A DNA stretch of 64,000 nt. It comes from Prevotella sp. Its GTDB lineage: Bacteria > Bacteroidota > Bacteroidia > Bacteroidales > Bacteroidaceae. The position numbers and the translations under genes are program-made. Positions within the stretch are counted from its first letter, which is position 1. Every line of letters begins with the position of its first letter. Below are positions 18,308 through 28,164 of this stretch, piece after piece. The stretch spans positions 248,001-312,000 of the forward strand of contig JAGAON010000007.1 in NCBI GenBank assembly GCA_017623655.1. The letters are read 5' to 3'. The notes beneath the pieces are model-generated. The model did no database searches. It had not been told where the DNA came from and saw only the letters and a program-made list of their open reading frames with translations.

Positions 18308-18383
18308 CGCTGATTACAGTACAATCAGCACCTGATTGCAGTGTAATCAGCACCATATTACACTGTAATCGGCACCCTTTTAC
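18308..18383. repeat. Family D 22-bp palindromic tandem repeat, copy D2
   Basis: Units AATCAGCACCTGATTGCAGT and AATCAGCACCATATTACACT repeat with an exact 22-bp period and end in CGGCACCCTTTTAC. It lies between the divergent Fas operon and the sensor gene, about 65 nt before the sensor's -7 box. Confidence 0.8.
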
Positions 18384-18448
18384 ACGGCACACGTCGGCAC
18401 TGTCGAAAAAAAACGCAAAAAAAATAACGCTTTTTCGAAAATAATTAC

Positions 18449-18456
18449 TAAATTTG
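18449..18456 (+). promoter_or_regulatory. Candidate -7 box for the hybrid sensor gene
   Basis: TAAATTTG matches TAnnTTTG exactly, 34 nt before the ATG at 18491. There is no good TTTG at the expected -33 position; only a T-rich CTTTTTCG lies nearby. Confidence 0.55.
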
Positions 18457-18490
18457 CAACATACTTACAGTATGACATAACCAACTAACT

Positions 18491-21418
18491 ATGACTTATC
18501 GTAACTTTTATCTACCATTTATAATCACCCTCTTACTGTTATCGCAAGCGGTTAGGCTCAACGCCCAGAAGGGAATTTTCTTCAACGCCAACGAACAGCT
18601 TAGCTCCAGCCTTGTGCACCAAGTGTATCAGGACAGGGAGGGACTGGTCTGGGTATGCACGGAAAACGGGCTGAACAGATATGACGGTTACAACTTCCAG
18701 GTCTATACCTCTGCCGACGGACTGTGCAGCGACAACGTGAACTGCGTGGCGCAGGACAGCAAGAACAACCTGTACATAGGCACCGTAAGCGGTATGTCCG
18801 TACTCACAAACAACCGCATCCACCCCGTATTCCATGAAGGAAGCAACGACCAAACCGTCTTTGACGCCTACGTGACCTGCTTCTGCACCGCTCCTGACGG
18901 CACACTGTACTTCGGCACGTCGGGGCGCGGCATCTGGAAAGTGACGGGAGAACGGACGGCGAAAAAGATGTACGACAACATCGACGGCATACTTTTCGCG
19001 CAGAAAATGGCTTTCGACCGCAGCGGGACGCTATGGGTCGTCACCAACATCAACGGCGTATTCGCCATCAACGGCAACCATGCAAGGAAATATAACATCA
19101 ACGAGACCATCAACCACGCAAACATAGTGGTGGACGGCAACAACGACATTTACATAGGAATCATAAACGGAGGCGTATATAAGGCCGACCGCTCAAGGCG
19201 AGGCTTCAAGCTGATACCGTCCACCGCCAACGTGCCCGTCACCGCACTGATGCTGAGAAAAGACCATAACCTCCTTGTAGGAACAAACGGCTCGGGACTG
19301 AAGCTGCTCGACACAAGGACCGGCGCGCTGATGCCCAGCCACATATACAGCAACGAAGTGGACCTCAGCAAGGTAAAGGTATATTCCATCACCGAGGACA
19401 GGACGGGGAACCTGTGGCTGGGACTGCTGCAAAAAGGCGTGTATATGCAGTCGCCGCACCCCAACTCCATCTATTACGTCGGCCGCGACCAAGGCCCGCT
19501 GAACCCGATAGGGCCGTCATGCGTCATGGGAGTCTTCAAGCAACGCAACGGCACACTGTGGGTGGCATCAGACCAAGACGGACTGTACGCACTGAACGAC
19601 AAGGGCGAGCTATTAAGACACTACACGCCGGACTCCTCGTCGCCGAAAAGCGTTCCGAGCACGGTACTCACCATGACAGAGGACGAAACGGGACGGCTGT
19701 GGATAGGATCGTTCACCAACGGATACGGATGGCTCGATACACAGACGGGGGAATACCACCGCGCGGCGTTCAGCTACGGAAAGAGCCAGAGCGTGTTTGA
19801 CCTGCGGATGGGCAAGGGAGGCAACCTGTGGGTGGGAACACTGGGCAACGGCCTGCAAAGATTCAACATCATGACAGGCAAGATGAAGGAGTACAAGACG
19901 GACGACAGCGGGCGGAGCAAGACCAACTGTCTTGGCAACGACTTCATAATGCAGATGGAAACAGACAGCGAGGGACGGTATCTCTTCGTGGGAACCACCA
20001 CCGGACTGTCATGCCTTGACCTGCGCACGGGCAGGTGGGACAACGTGTTGGGAACGAACCAACTGCTGAAAGGCAGCGCGATACGGGCCATAAGATACCG
20101 CAAGGACATGGGGCTATGGGTGGGAACACCGCTCGGACTGTACCACATCACGCTCACGCCGGGACAGAAGAGCAAATACACGATGAAGCACTACACCGCC
20201 GCCAACGGGCTGACGGACAACCACGTGTCGGCGATAGAGTTCGACAATACCAAGCAAGTGTGGATAAGTACCAGCAAGGGACTGTGCAGCCTCAACCCCG
20301 CAACGGGGCAGTTCACAAGCTACTACGAATCCGACGGGCTGCAAGCCAACGAGTATTCCGAGGGTGCGTCGTTCCATGACACGGAAGGAAAAATGTACTT
20401 CGGCGGAACCATGGGACTGTCCTTCTTCAACCCGAGGCAGGTATCACACAGGCATCAGAAACTGAATGTCACGCTGTCGCAGCTCCTTGTGGGAGGAGAG
20501 ATGATAAAGGCGGGCGACAAGTCGGGCATCTTCGAGATATGCGACACCGCCATCACGGCGGCCTCACGCTTTGACTTCGGGCACGACGACAACACCATCA
20601 CCCTGCGGTTCTCCACTCTTACATACTCCGGACTGAAATACATCACCTACCGTTACAGCATCAACGGCGGAGAATGGATAACGCTTCCCCCGGGAAAGAA
20701 CGAGCTGACACTGAGCCGTATGCCGCCGGGAGACTACGATTTCCGCATAGAGGCGCTGGACAACGGGGTGCCTTCCACCGCCAAAGAGTTCCTCATCGTG
20801 ATACACAACCCGTGGTATTTCACCCCAATCGCCAAGTTTGTCTATTTCCTTATAGTGCTGGCACTGGTCTTCTGGTACCTCAGTTCCGTGAAGACACGTA
20901 ACCTTGAGCGCCTGAAATTGCAGGCTCACATACACGCCGAGGAGCTGAACGAGCAGAAACTGCGTTCCTTCATCAACCTCAGCCATGAGATACGCACGCC
21001 GATGACGCTGATAATGACGCCGCTCATGCAGCTTATAAAGGAAGACACGGACTCTCACCGTCAGGCTACATACGACATAATACGCCGCAACGCGGAGCGG
21101 ATTCTGCACCTTGTGAACCAAATCATGGACATAAGGAAAATCGACAAGGGGCAGATGACCATGCAGATGCGGGAGACGGATATCATAGACTTCATGAAGG
21201 ACGTGATGAATATGTTCCGGATGCAGGCCACGAACAAGCAGATACAGATGCAGTTCCTGCACGAAGGCATGGAGACATTGCCGGTGTGGATAGACCGGGC
21301 ACAGTTTGACAAGGTGCTCATAAACCTCATGTCAAACGCCGTGAAATACACTCCGGCAGGCGGTAACATAAGGGCAAGCATCACTACAAACACGGAACCT
21401 GCCCCCCCCATATTCTGA
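18491..21418 (+). CDS. Hybrid two-component system sensor, N-terminal part (frameshifted)
   Basis: Sensor half of a HTCS regulator, divergent from the SusC/SusD operon it probably controls. After a signal peptide (to about residue 25) come periplasmic beta-propeller repeats (many GLWVGT/LWIGS-type motifs, about 25-680), a Y_Y_Y domain, a membrane segment near 779-799 (FVYFLIVLALVFWYL), and HisKA with the phosphoacceptor His near 831 (LSHEIRTPM). The ATPase N-box follows (LINLMSNAVKYTP, about 943). The frame then ends just after eight C at 21402-21409. With seven C the frame would continue (PPYSDGKRTSTV...) into the ATPase, receiver and AraC domains at 21555-22574. Either phase variation, a true mutation or a sequence error. 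Confidence 0.9.
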   Translation: MTYRNFYLPFIITLLLLSQAVRLNAQKGIFFNANEQLSSSLVHQVYQDREGLVWVCTENGLNRYDGYNFQVYTSADGLCSDNVNCVAQDSKNNLYIGTVSGMSVLTNNRIHPVFHEGSNDQTVFDAYVTCFCTAPDGTLYFGTSGRGIWKVTGERTAKKMYDNIDGILFAQKMAFDRSGTLWVVTNINGVFAINGNHARKYNINETINHANIVVDGNNDIYIGIINGGVYKADRSRRGFKLIPSTANVPVTALMLRKDHNLLVGTNGSGLKLLDTRTGALMPSHIYSNEVDLSKVKVYSITEDRTGNLWLGLLQKGVYMQSPHPNSIYYVGRDQGPLNPIGPSCVMGVFKQRNGTLWVASDQDGLYALNDKGELLRHYTPDSSSPKSVPSTVLTMTEDETGRLWIGSFTNGYGWLDTQTGEYHRAAFSYGKSQSVFDLRMGKGGNLWVGTLGNGLQRFNIMTGKMKEYKTDDSGRSKTNCLGNDFIMQMETDSEGRYLFVGTTTGLSCLDLRTGRWDNVLGTNQLLKGSAIRAIRYRKDMGLWVGTPLGLYHITLTPGQKSKYTMKHYTAANGLTDNHVSAIEFDNTKQVWISTSKGLCSLNPATGQFTSYYESDGLQANEYSEGASFHDTEGKMYFGGTMGLSFFNPRQVSHRHQKLNVTLSQLLVGGEMIKAGDKSGIFEICDTAITAASRFDFGHDDNTITLRFSTLTYSGLKYITYRYSINGGEWITLPPGKNELTLSRMPPGDYDFRIEALDNGVPSTAKEFLIVIHNPWYFTPIAKFVYFLIVLALVFWYLSSVKTRNLERLKLQAHIHAEELNEQKLRSFINLSHEIRTPMTLIMTPLMQLIKEDTDSHRQATYDIIRRNAERILHLVNQIMDIRKIDKGQMTMQMRETDIIDFMKDVMNMFRMQATNKQIQMQFLHEGMETLPVWIDRAQFDKVLINLMSNAVKYTPAGGNIRASITTNTEPAPPIF
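21402..21409 (+). other. C8 homopolymer at the hybrid-sensor frameshift
   Basis: Eight consecutive C. Removing one C (or adding two) joins the two reading frames within the histidine-kinase ATPase domain. It is the only interruption of an otherwise complete regulator. Confidence 0.85.
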
Positions 21419-21554
21419 CGGGAAGCGCACCTCCACCGTCACGCTGACACTCTTCAACAGCGGCGACAAGATACCGGAGGAGAGCCTTACGCGCATATTC
21501 GAGCGCTTCTACCAGACACCTTCCGCATCCGCACAGTACAAGACAGGAACCGGT

Positions 21555-22574
21555 GTGGGGCTTGACTTGGCACGCTCGCTTGTCCTTCTGCACCACGGAA
21601 GCATCTCCGCGCGCAACGTTGACGGCGGAGTGGAGTTCATCGTGACGCTGCCGCTGGGCAAAGACCATCTGCCGCAGGAGGAACTGGCCACATGGAGCGA
21701 CGAGGAACAGAACGAGAAGACGCTGCAGACGGAGCTGTCGGAACCGGAAGAGGACCTGCAACCGGCGGCGATAATACGCCAGCAACCGGCCAACAACAGT
21801 TCACGCAAGGCGACGGTGGTCATTGTGGAAGACGACGACGAGATAAGAAACTATCTCATGACGGAGCTGGCCACCACATACAGGACACTCAGTTTCACCA
21901 ACGGAGCGGACGCATTGCCGGTCATACTGCGCGAGATACCGCACCTGGTGATAAGCGACGTGATGATGCCGAACATGGACGGCAACACACTCTGCGCCAA
22001 GATAAAGTCCAACATCAACACGAACCACATACCCGTAATACTCGTCACGGCCAACAGCCGCGACGAGGACAAGCTGGAAGGACTGGAGACAGGAGCGGAC
22101 CTGTACGTCACAAAGCCGTTCAACCTTGACATACTGCGCCGCAACATAGCCAACCTCATAGCGTCAAGAAAACTCATGCAGAACAAGTTTACAGGCCGTG
22201 AGGACAGGAGCGACACGATAGAAGAGATAGAGATAGAGGACGCCGACGAGAAACTGCTGGGCAGAATAATGGATGTCATCAACGCAAACATATACAACTC
22301 CGACCTCAACATCGAGATGATATGCGGCGAGGTGGGCATCAGCCGTGTGCACCTGCACCGCAAGATGAAGGAGATGACCAACCAGACGCCGCACGACTTC
22401 ATCAAGAACCTGCGCCTGAAACAGGCCGCGCGCCTGCTGACGAAGAAAGGGGTAAGCGTCACGGAGGTGATGTACCGCTGCGGATTCAACAGTTCCACGT
22501 CGTTCTCCACCATGTTCAAGCGTATGTATGGCCTGACTCCCCGCGATTACAAGAAAGAACACGAGGAGGCATAG
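21555..22574 (+). CDS. Hybrid two-component system, C-terminal part: ATPase end, receiver, AraC HTH
   Basis: Continuation of the gene at 18491 in the next frame. The frame is open from about 21411, before this first Met, and encodes the missing ATPase segment (GDKIPEESLTRIFERFYQT). The part from 21555 begins within the ATPase G-box region (GLDLARSLVLLHHG). A receiver follows at about 90-205 (VVIVEDDDEI, phosphoacceptor Asp in VISDVMMP near 135, Lys in VTKPF). An AraC-type DNA-binding domain follows at about 235-335 (EMICGEVGISRVHLHRKM, then CGFNSSTSFSTMFKRMYGLTPRDY). Alone it would be a cytoplasmic response regulator without its sensor. It more likely belongs to one 1360-residue protein. Confidence 0.88.
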   Translation: MGLDLARSLVLLHHGSISARNVDGGVEFIVTLPLGKDHLPQEELATWSDEEQNEKTLQTELSEPEEDLQPAAIIRQQPANNSSRKATVVIVEDDDEIRNYLMTELATTYRTLSFTNGADALPVILREIPHLVISDVMMPNMDGNTLCAKIKSNINTNHIPVILVTANSRDEDKLEGLETGADLYVTKPFNLDILRRNIANLIASRKLMQNKFTGREDRSDTIEEIEIEDADEKLLGRIMDVINANIYNSDLNIEMICGEVGISRVHLHRKMKEMTNQTPHDFIKNLRLKQAARLLTKKGVSVTEVMYRCGFNSSTSFSTMFKRMYGLTPRDYKKEHEEA

Positions 22575-22601
22575 GCAGGGGAAGACCGCACGCGGCAAAC
22601 C

Positions 22602-22678
22602 TTGTAGGGACGCACCTTGGTGCGTCCGCCCATACGGTCAATGCGCCGATTCGGACGCACCAAGGTGCGTCCCTACAA
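22602..22678. repeat. Family C inverted palindrome doublet (REPIN-like)
   Basis: TTGTAGGGACGCACCTTGG at the left and its inverse complement ending CGTCCCTACAA at the right. Each half is itself a palindrome (GGACGCACC...GGTGCGTCC). It starts 27 nt after the regulator stop and may act as its terminator. Confidence 0.8.
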
Positions 22679-22712
22679 TGTACCGCAATTCAAGGGTTCA
22701 CCAATGGGTTTG

Positions 22713-23299
22713 CAAAAGGGTGCTGATTACCCGGTAAACAGGTGCTGATTGCAATGTAATCAGGCCTCTTTTACCGGGTAATCAGCACCCTTTTGTTTTG
22801 GGACGCCGCACACGTTTGTTTTGGAATACCACGCACGCTTGTAGAGACGATGTACCACATCGTCTCAGCACCGGTATATGGTAACCGCCGGAAAGGTAAA
22901 AGTTATTGAGACGATGAGGTTCATCGTCTCTACAAATTGCGCCCATATATCGTTCTTTTAGATTATCTGCACCGAAGCAAAAGCCCTGAAAGGGCGGAAT
23001 AATACAGCACAGGGTGTCAACCCTGTGTAACACGTTACGACCATAAAATACTATTAAAACCCCGAAGCCGGCAGGCGAGGAGGCCATAGGCCGACGAGGG
23101 GTGAAAACAAAAACGGATAACGGTAAATGCCCTGCAAACGGCAAAAATCGCCGTAAACGGAACGCGGATGTATCACCCCTCGTCGCACTTCGTGCTCCTC
23201 GCCTGCCGGCTTCGGGGTGCCGATACCTTTTCCTCCATGCACAATCAATTCACAGGGTTGACACCCTGTGCTGTACTCTGCCGCCCTTTCAGGGCTTTT
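22713..23299. repeat. Composite D-A-B intergenic element, fullest copy
   Basis: Three repeat modules in order. D (22713-22795) is a near-perfect palindrome of about 80 bp with arms CAAAAGGGTGCTGATTACCC and its complement. A linker (TTTTGTTTTGGGACGCCGCA...CACGC) leads to A (22839-22935), two GAGACGATG...CATCGTCTC palindromes in inverted orientation with TTGTAGAGAC ends. B (22979-23299) is bounded by GCCCTGAAAGGGC and its inverse. Inside it are ACAGGGTG...CACCCTGT arms and an inner CCCCGAAGCCGGCAGGCGAG inverted repeat. The modules and linkers recur at 28295-28693, 52174-52437 and, inverted, 58951-59508. No gene is present; open frames here are translated repeats. Confidence 0.8.
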
Positions 23300-23313
23300 T
23301 CTATGCCTATTGT

Positions 23314-23411
23314 TTGTAGGGACGCACCTTGGTGCGTCCGCCATACGTGTCGGTTCGCACGCATATCCCGCATTATCCGGACGGCGAACGCACCAAGGTG
23401 CGTCCCTACAA
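23314..23411. repeat. Family C inverted palindrome doublet (REPIN-like)
   Basis: TTGTAGGGACGCACCTTGG and its inverse complement separated by about 45 nt. It abuts the composite element on the left and lies 52 nt from the 3' end of the ComEC-like gene. Nothing else is seen in 23412-23462. Confidence 0.8.
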
Positions 23412-23462
23412 ACAACACAAAATAACGCAAAATAACGCGCAACAATCGCGCAAACGCCACCG

Positions 23463-24695
23463 CTATGCCCCCGGCAACGAGGCTATCCACCCGATACACT
23501 GGTTCTGAAAACGCACCACGATGGTGAGGAGGGCGGCGCATAGCGACGTGAAAGGGGCAAGGAACGGGAGGACGGGCAGCAGAACGCCGGACAGGAGAAG
23601 GGCGAACGAAAGGAAGATAATGGCAAAGGAGCACGGCGAGACAATGAAACTGCTGAGCACGGAGTATGTGGCGAAACGCCCGAAATAATGCGCCGCAAGC
23701 AGCATCACGCCCACATTGGCCGACAAGGACAGCACGAAGACGCTCCACACCCACCCCGCGAACATGACAACGGCATCGCCGGTGCGGCGCCTTACCGTTT
23801 CCTTGCCGAAAGGAGGGGACGGTTCCGAAGGCGTGGGACGGAAGAGACCGTCACGCCGGGGGCGCAGACCGGCAAGACGGACGTGCGGCTTATGGAACAC
23901 GACTATCGAGAGTACGGCCATGAAGGACATCTGGAAACCGACATCGAAAAGCCACGAGGGACGCAGGACAAGCAGCAGGAAGGCGGTGGCGGAGAGTGAC
24001 TCCAGACCGCCGGAGTGCCGTCCTGAAAGGGTGAGGAGGCTGTAAAGGCTGAGCATGACGGCGGCACGGACAACGGAGGGACGGCCGCCTACCAGCGCGA
24101 CATACGCCCACATCAGCAGCAGGAGCGCGGACAGGGCGGACTTGGGGAAACGCCGGCGTGGCAGCAACAGCGACAGGATGAGGTATATCATGCCCAGATG
24201 CAGGCCGGAAAGGGCGAACACATGAGACGCTCCACTGACGATATAGTCCTCACGCAGGGCGCCGCTGATATGCTGCCTGTCACCCAACGTCATGGCCGAC
24301 ACCACCGAATACTCGTCGCCGGACAGCCCCTCCCTTGCATAAACGGCCGCCAGTTCGGCGCGTTTCCCGGCCATGAAGTCGGACAGGACGGGCGGAACGG
24401 GAGCGTCGGAGGGGACTACTCCGGCAGCAGTCCCGTTGTTGCGGGCGAGGAATATGCCAAGGAAAAAGACCGAAGCGAGAACCGCCGGCACAGCCATCCG
24501 ACCGTGGCGGTTCAGCAGCAACGCCGCCATTGACAGGACGACAGCCGCCGCACCCGTCACGGAAGGACACAAAAGCCATTCCGTGACGGATGCGGCGGAA
24601 ATGGAAGACGCACCCGACGCATCTCCCGACACTATGCCGGCGACAAGCAATGCCAGCGCCGCAAGAGAGGAAGGAATGCGTGGGTGCGTCCTCAT
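23463..24695 (-). CDS. ComEC/Rec2-like DNA-uptake channel, short form
   Basis: Integral membrane protein of 410 residues carrying the ComEC/Rec2 competence domain, which in the family moves single-stranded DNA across the inner membrane. Visible hallmarks: LSGDEYSVVSAMTLGDRQHI, then SGASHVFALSGLHLGMIY (about 155-172), GGRPSVVRAAVMLSLY and DVGFQMSFMAVLSIVVF, with about ten hydrophobic segments. It is short: I see no metallo-beta-lactamase domain at the C-terminus and no clear OB-fold (DUF4131) before the competence domain. It starts 22 nt after the PL11 lyase stop on the same strand, so read-through is possible. Its 3' side faces the repeat cluster. Whether it works in DNA uptake is unproven. 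Confidence 0.8.
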   Translation of the reverse strand: MRTHPRIPSSLAALALLVAGIVSGDASGASSISAASVTEWLLCPSVTGAAAVVLSMAALLLNRHGRMAVPAVLASVFFLGIFLARNNGTAAGVVPSDAPVPPVLSDFMAGKRAELAAVYAREGLSGDEYSVVSAMTLGDRQHISGALREDYIVSGASHVFALSGLHLGMIYLILSLLLPRRRFPKSALSALLLLMWAYVALVGGRPSVVRAAVMLSLYSLLTLSGRHSGGLESLSATAFLLLVLRPSWLFDVGFQMSFMAVLSIVVFHKPHVRLAGLRPRRDGLFRPTPSEPSPPFGKETVRRRTGDAVVMFAGWVWSVFVLSLSANVGVMLLAAHYFGRFATYSVLSSFIVSPCSFAIIFLSFALLLSGVLLPVLPFLAPFTSLCAALLTIVVRFQNQCIGWIASLPGA

Positions 24696-24717
24696 TATAC
24701 GTTGTTACGGTAGCGCC

Positions 24718-27700
24718 CTACCTCGTATATTTCTTCTTGTTGATGATATACATCCCGTCTTTCGGTATGCTTCCGAGACGTATGCCCTGCATATTGTATA
24801 TGGCATTGTCGCCTTTCTCCGCCTGACTGTCGGTGATGCGCTCCGTGATGCCGGTCGGCTCGGACGGGTTCCACCATGGGCCGAGGACGTAAGAGTCATG
24901 CAGCGGCGCAGATGCTGTGCCCGTGAGATAGACGAAACCGGTGCCGCCCTCGATGGTCTTGCCGTCCGCAAGGTAGAAGCCGAGGCCGCGGTTGCCGTTG
25001 CGGAACTCATAGTAGCCCTTGGTATCGGTATGCTCCACGAGGGTGGAGTCGCAGTAGCTGCCCTTTATTGTGGATAGGGACATGGTGTTGCCGGTACGTG
25101 CCGTCGGCACGAAAGTAACCTCCGGAGTGGTAGAGTTGTAGATAATGCCGGTGTTGGCCTCCATTATCGTGCCTGCCGCGAGCTTCGTCATCTTCATCGT
25201 ATCCACACCGTTCGTATAGGTGCGTGACGTGACTTTCCATGCCGTCACGCCTTCCGGAACCTTCACCGGATATGTGGTGTAGAAGCAATCCCAGTACTTT
25301 CCGAGTGCCGTTCCGCCGTTGTCAAGGCCTGAGACAGGCTCAACCTCGAAGCAGCGGCGCGTTATCTTCTTGGAGTTACGCAGGTTATAGCTCAGATGCG
25401 GCGGCTGGTTGTAGCAGCAGTTCTGGTTAATCACCTGTGCACGGTAGTTCAAGTCGTCCATGAGATGCGGCACGGTGTAAGGCGTTTCGTAGTTGGTGGC
25501 GTTGATGATAAGGTTATACACCCCGTCAACCTCAGTCCATGTGACTATCTCCTCACGCCAGTCGCCAAGCAGGTCACCAAGCACACAGGGGTTATACTTA
25601 GTATAGTTGTTCAGCGTTCCGATGGTGTAGTTGCCGCCGTTGACCTGCATTCGCCCGAAAGAGTTGGTCGAAGCGTTGTACTCTTCCAGCACGGACTTGT
25701 CGAAGAAGTCATCCGCCAGCGTGCCGTTCCAATATACACGGTTGTTGAGTGAGGCTCCTCCGCCGTGCGAAACGGTCTCGTTCACCGTGGCACCGGTCCA
25801 GTCATACAGCGCGGACGATGCGCTGTGCTGGAAGTATGCGCCCTCCGCCTCAGGGTTAAAGTGCGCCATCAGTCCCCTGCCCGTGTCGCTTCCGGCAGTT
25901 TGGCGCACAAGGAACTTGCCCGTCTTGGCGTCTCTCAGGTCTGCACCATACGGTTTATGCTCATGCGCCATGAATACTTCCAGACCGGGATTCTCTGGCA
26001 CGAAGTCGCCGAGATGCAGCGCATCGCCGTGTCCGAGGCCTGTCCTGTAAAGCAGGGTACCGTCACTTTTCAGCGCGGCGGAGCCATAGACGATGTCCTG
26101 TTTGCCGTCACCGTCGCAGTCGCCGACGCTTAACCAGTGCGCTCCCTCACCCCACAGGCCTTTCCCAGAGGTAGTGTTACGGCTCACCCAACGCTCTTTC
26201 AGCGTCTCGCCATCCCAGTCATACGCACCTACAAAGGCACCGCTGTAATAGCCGCGGGCGAATATCGGCGACGGATTCCCTTCCGGTCCGTCAAGCCATG
26301 CGATGCCGGCGAGGTAGCGTTCGGAGCGGTTCTGCTTGTCGTCTCCCCAGTAATTCAGTCCTGTCTTATAGTCAGTGTGGTAAGGAATGGTGGCCAGTTC
26401 CGCGCCGGTCATGCCGTCAAAGACGGTGATGTACTCCGAACCGTGGTCCTGCTTGCCCCTTCCGCTTTTCAGGTTCGCCGTAGGGTCGTCATCGCCAAGT
26501 ATCACATAGTTGCCCTGTCCGTCAACGGTTCCGGGGGCGGTCTTTACCATAAACTCGCCGTAACCGTCGCCGTCAAAGTCCCATGCGATGAACTGTATGG
26601 TGTGGGCGGAGGCAAAAAAGTTCTGCCCCATGTCTATGCGCCACAGGCGTGTGCCGTCCATCTTGTAGCAATCGAAGAACACATTTGACGTGGCACCGCT
26701 GCTTGCGGCGTCCTTTTCGTTTGAAGGCGACCATTTAAGTATTATCTCATACTCTCCGTCGCCGTCCATGTCGCAGTATGAAGCATCGTTCGGGGTGTAT
26801 GTGGCGCCATTGCCTGACGGGTCAGTCGGCGCTCCGCCCTTCAATGGTATGTAGAAGGTCTGGTTGTCCCATGTCTTCTTGCTCACCTCCGTCTCTATGA
26901 CATTGCCGCCGGCATCAATCACTTCCAGCTTGTAATAAGCCGTCGCCGTCGCTCCCTTGTCAAGGAAATTGGTCTTTCCGGAGATAAAGTTCCCGCTGTT
27001 GACCTTAATGTTCTGCGCCGTGGCCGACGTGCCTCTCCACAGTCGGAAGCGCAGGTTACGGTCATCGTTGGCGCGCGCTCTCCACGATACGAGGTTGCCC
27101 GAAGACTGGTGAAGAGCCATAAGTCCGCGCTTCAGCGGCACCGCCGCCGGCTTCACCGGCCTTGTTGAGACGGTGAATATGACGGAGAACTTCATCTTCT
27201 CCACGCCGTTCTGCATTACCGTCACCGTGGCCGTGTGGTCAGAGTAATCGACGCTTGCGGTGCATCCGGCAGTCATTCCGCCCGTGAGCAGCACGGAGAA
27301 GTCAGTCGGTTCGGCCGACAGCTTGGTGGTGTAACGCACGGAACCGCCGTTTTTCAGTCCCTCCACCAGACTGAACAGCGACACTTTCTCCGCCGTTCCG
27401 CCGCTTGTCGTGGCAAGGAAGGTGAAGTCTGACAGGTAATCCGCCACTGTCATCTCCTTGGAGTCCATCTCTCCCTCTATGCAGATGTTGCGCAGCGCCA
27501 TGTCCTTTGTCGTGCCTATGTCGGTGATGTAGAGCATCAGCAGGAAGGCCTTGCCCTCAACGTTGTAGTCGTTGACATAGAACTCATGGTGGCTGAAGCC
27601 CGTGCTGTTGCCCGACATTATCTTGTTGCGCAGCGGGGTGACGCTCTCCAGCGTCTTCTCCGTGCCTCCGCTCTCTTTCACCCTTACTGTTATTCCGCCC

Positions 27701-28089
27701 TTGTCCGTGCCTACCTTGCAGGCGTCGAACGACACCTTGGTGGGCTTGAACTTGTGGCCTGCCGCCGGAGTGACGCCGAACGCCACGTTATGCCCGGAGG
27801 TAGCGGACGCCACCTGCGCCGACGGCCGGAGCGAGGTGAATGCCGGGGTGTATGTAACAGCCGTGTAACCGGCGTCGGCATTGCTTGCGGTAAGCGTACC
27901 GTTAGCCGTGAGAGACGAGCCAAGGGCATAGCTGCCGCTGACCAGAGAGACGCCTGCGGCATCGCCGCTGACGGTTGCCGCGGCAAGGTTTGCCTTGTCA
28001 CTGAACTCCCATGTCACCTTCACGCTTTGCGCAAAGGCGGCAAGAACCGTGACGAACGCCACGATGGTGGAAAGTAGTCTTTTATTCAT
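24718..28089 (-). CDS. Rhamnogalacturonan endolyase, PL11 family, with C-terminal sorting tail
   Basis: Secreted polysaccharide lyase of 1123 residues that would cut rhamnogalacturonan I of pectin by beta-elimination. Signal peptide MNKRLLSTIVAFVTVLAAFA; an N-terminal beta-rich region to about 320; then the PL11 eight-bladed propeller from about 325 (VPLKRGLMAL) with many calcium-binding-type loops (CDMDGDGEYE, WDFDGDGYGE, GDCDGDGKQD). Other typical segments are LGDLLGDWREEIV and NQPPHLSYNL. The end (IYNMQGIRL...GMYIINKKKYTR) resembles a Por/type IX secretion tail. The N-terminal extension is unassigned. Promoter boxes lie at 28165-28196. Confidence 0.9.
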   Translation of the reverse strand: MNKRLLSTIVAFVTVLAAFAQSVKVTWEFSDKANLAAATVSGDAAGVSLVSGSYALGSSLTANGTLTASNADAGYTAVTYTPAFTSLRPSAQVASATSGHNVAFGVTPAAGHKFKPTKVSFDACKVGTDKGGITVRVKESGGTEKTLESVTPLRNKIMSGNSTGFSHHEFYVNDYNVEGKAFLLMLYITDIGTTKDMALRNICIEGEMDSKEMTVADYLSDFTFLATTSGGTAEKVSLFSLVEGLKNGGSVRYTTKLSAEPTDFSVLLTGGMTAGCTASVDYSDHTATVTVMQNGVEKMKFSVIFTVSTRPVKPAAVPLKRGLMALHQSSGNLVSWRARANDDRNLRFRLWRGTSATAQNIKVNSGNFISGKTNFLDKGATATAYYKLEVIDAGGNVIETEVSKKTWDNQTFYIPLKGGAPTDPSGNGATYTPNDASYCDMDGDGEYEIILKWSPSNEKDAASSGATSNVFFDCYKMDGTRLWRIDMGQNFFASAHTIQFIAWDFDGDGYGEFMVKTAPGTVDGQGNYVILGDDDPTANLKSGRGKQDHGSEYITVFDGMTGAELATIPYHTDYKTGLNYWGDDKQNRSERYLAGIAWLDGPEGNPSPIFARGYYSGAFVGAYDWDGETLKERWVSRNTTSGKGLWGEGAHWLSVGDCDGDGKQDIVYGSAALKSDGTLLYRTGLGHGDALHLGDFVPENPGLEVFMAHEHKPYGADLRDAKTGKFLVRQTAGSDTGRGLMAHFNPEAEGAYFQHSASSALYDWTGATVNETVSHGGGASLNNRVYWNGTLADDFFDKSVLEEYNASTNSFGRMQVNGGNYTIGTLNNYTKYNPCVLGDLLGDWREEIVTWTEVDGVYNLIINATNYETPYTVPHLMDDLNYRAQVINQNCCYNQPPHLSYNLRNSKKITRRCFEVEPVSGLDNGGTALGKYWDCFYTTYPVKVPEGVTAWKVTSRTYTNGVDTMKMTKLAAGTIMEANTGIIYNSTTPEVTFVPTARTGNTMSLSTIKGSYCDSTLVEHTDTKGYYEFRNGNRGLGFYLADGKTIEGGTGFVYLTGTASAPLHDSYVLGPWWNPSEPTGITERITDSQAEKGDNAIYNMQGIRLGSIPKDGMYIINKKKYTR

Positions 28090-28164
28090 ATTCTTACGGT
28101 TAGTTAGTTATCTGTCGTTGTTTAGCGGTGGTTCTGAACACCTTAGGTTTATGATATTCCGTTG

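Noticed and set aside
22782-23344. Small open frames whose translation contains SPLVALRAPRLPASG
   Set aside because: The same peptide appears at 56525-56863 and 58900-59215 in both strands because family B repeats are conserved as DNA; it is not a protein family.
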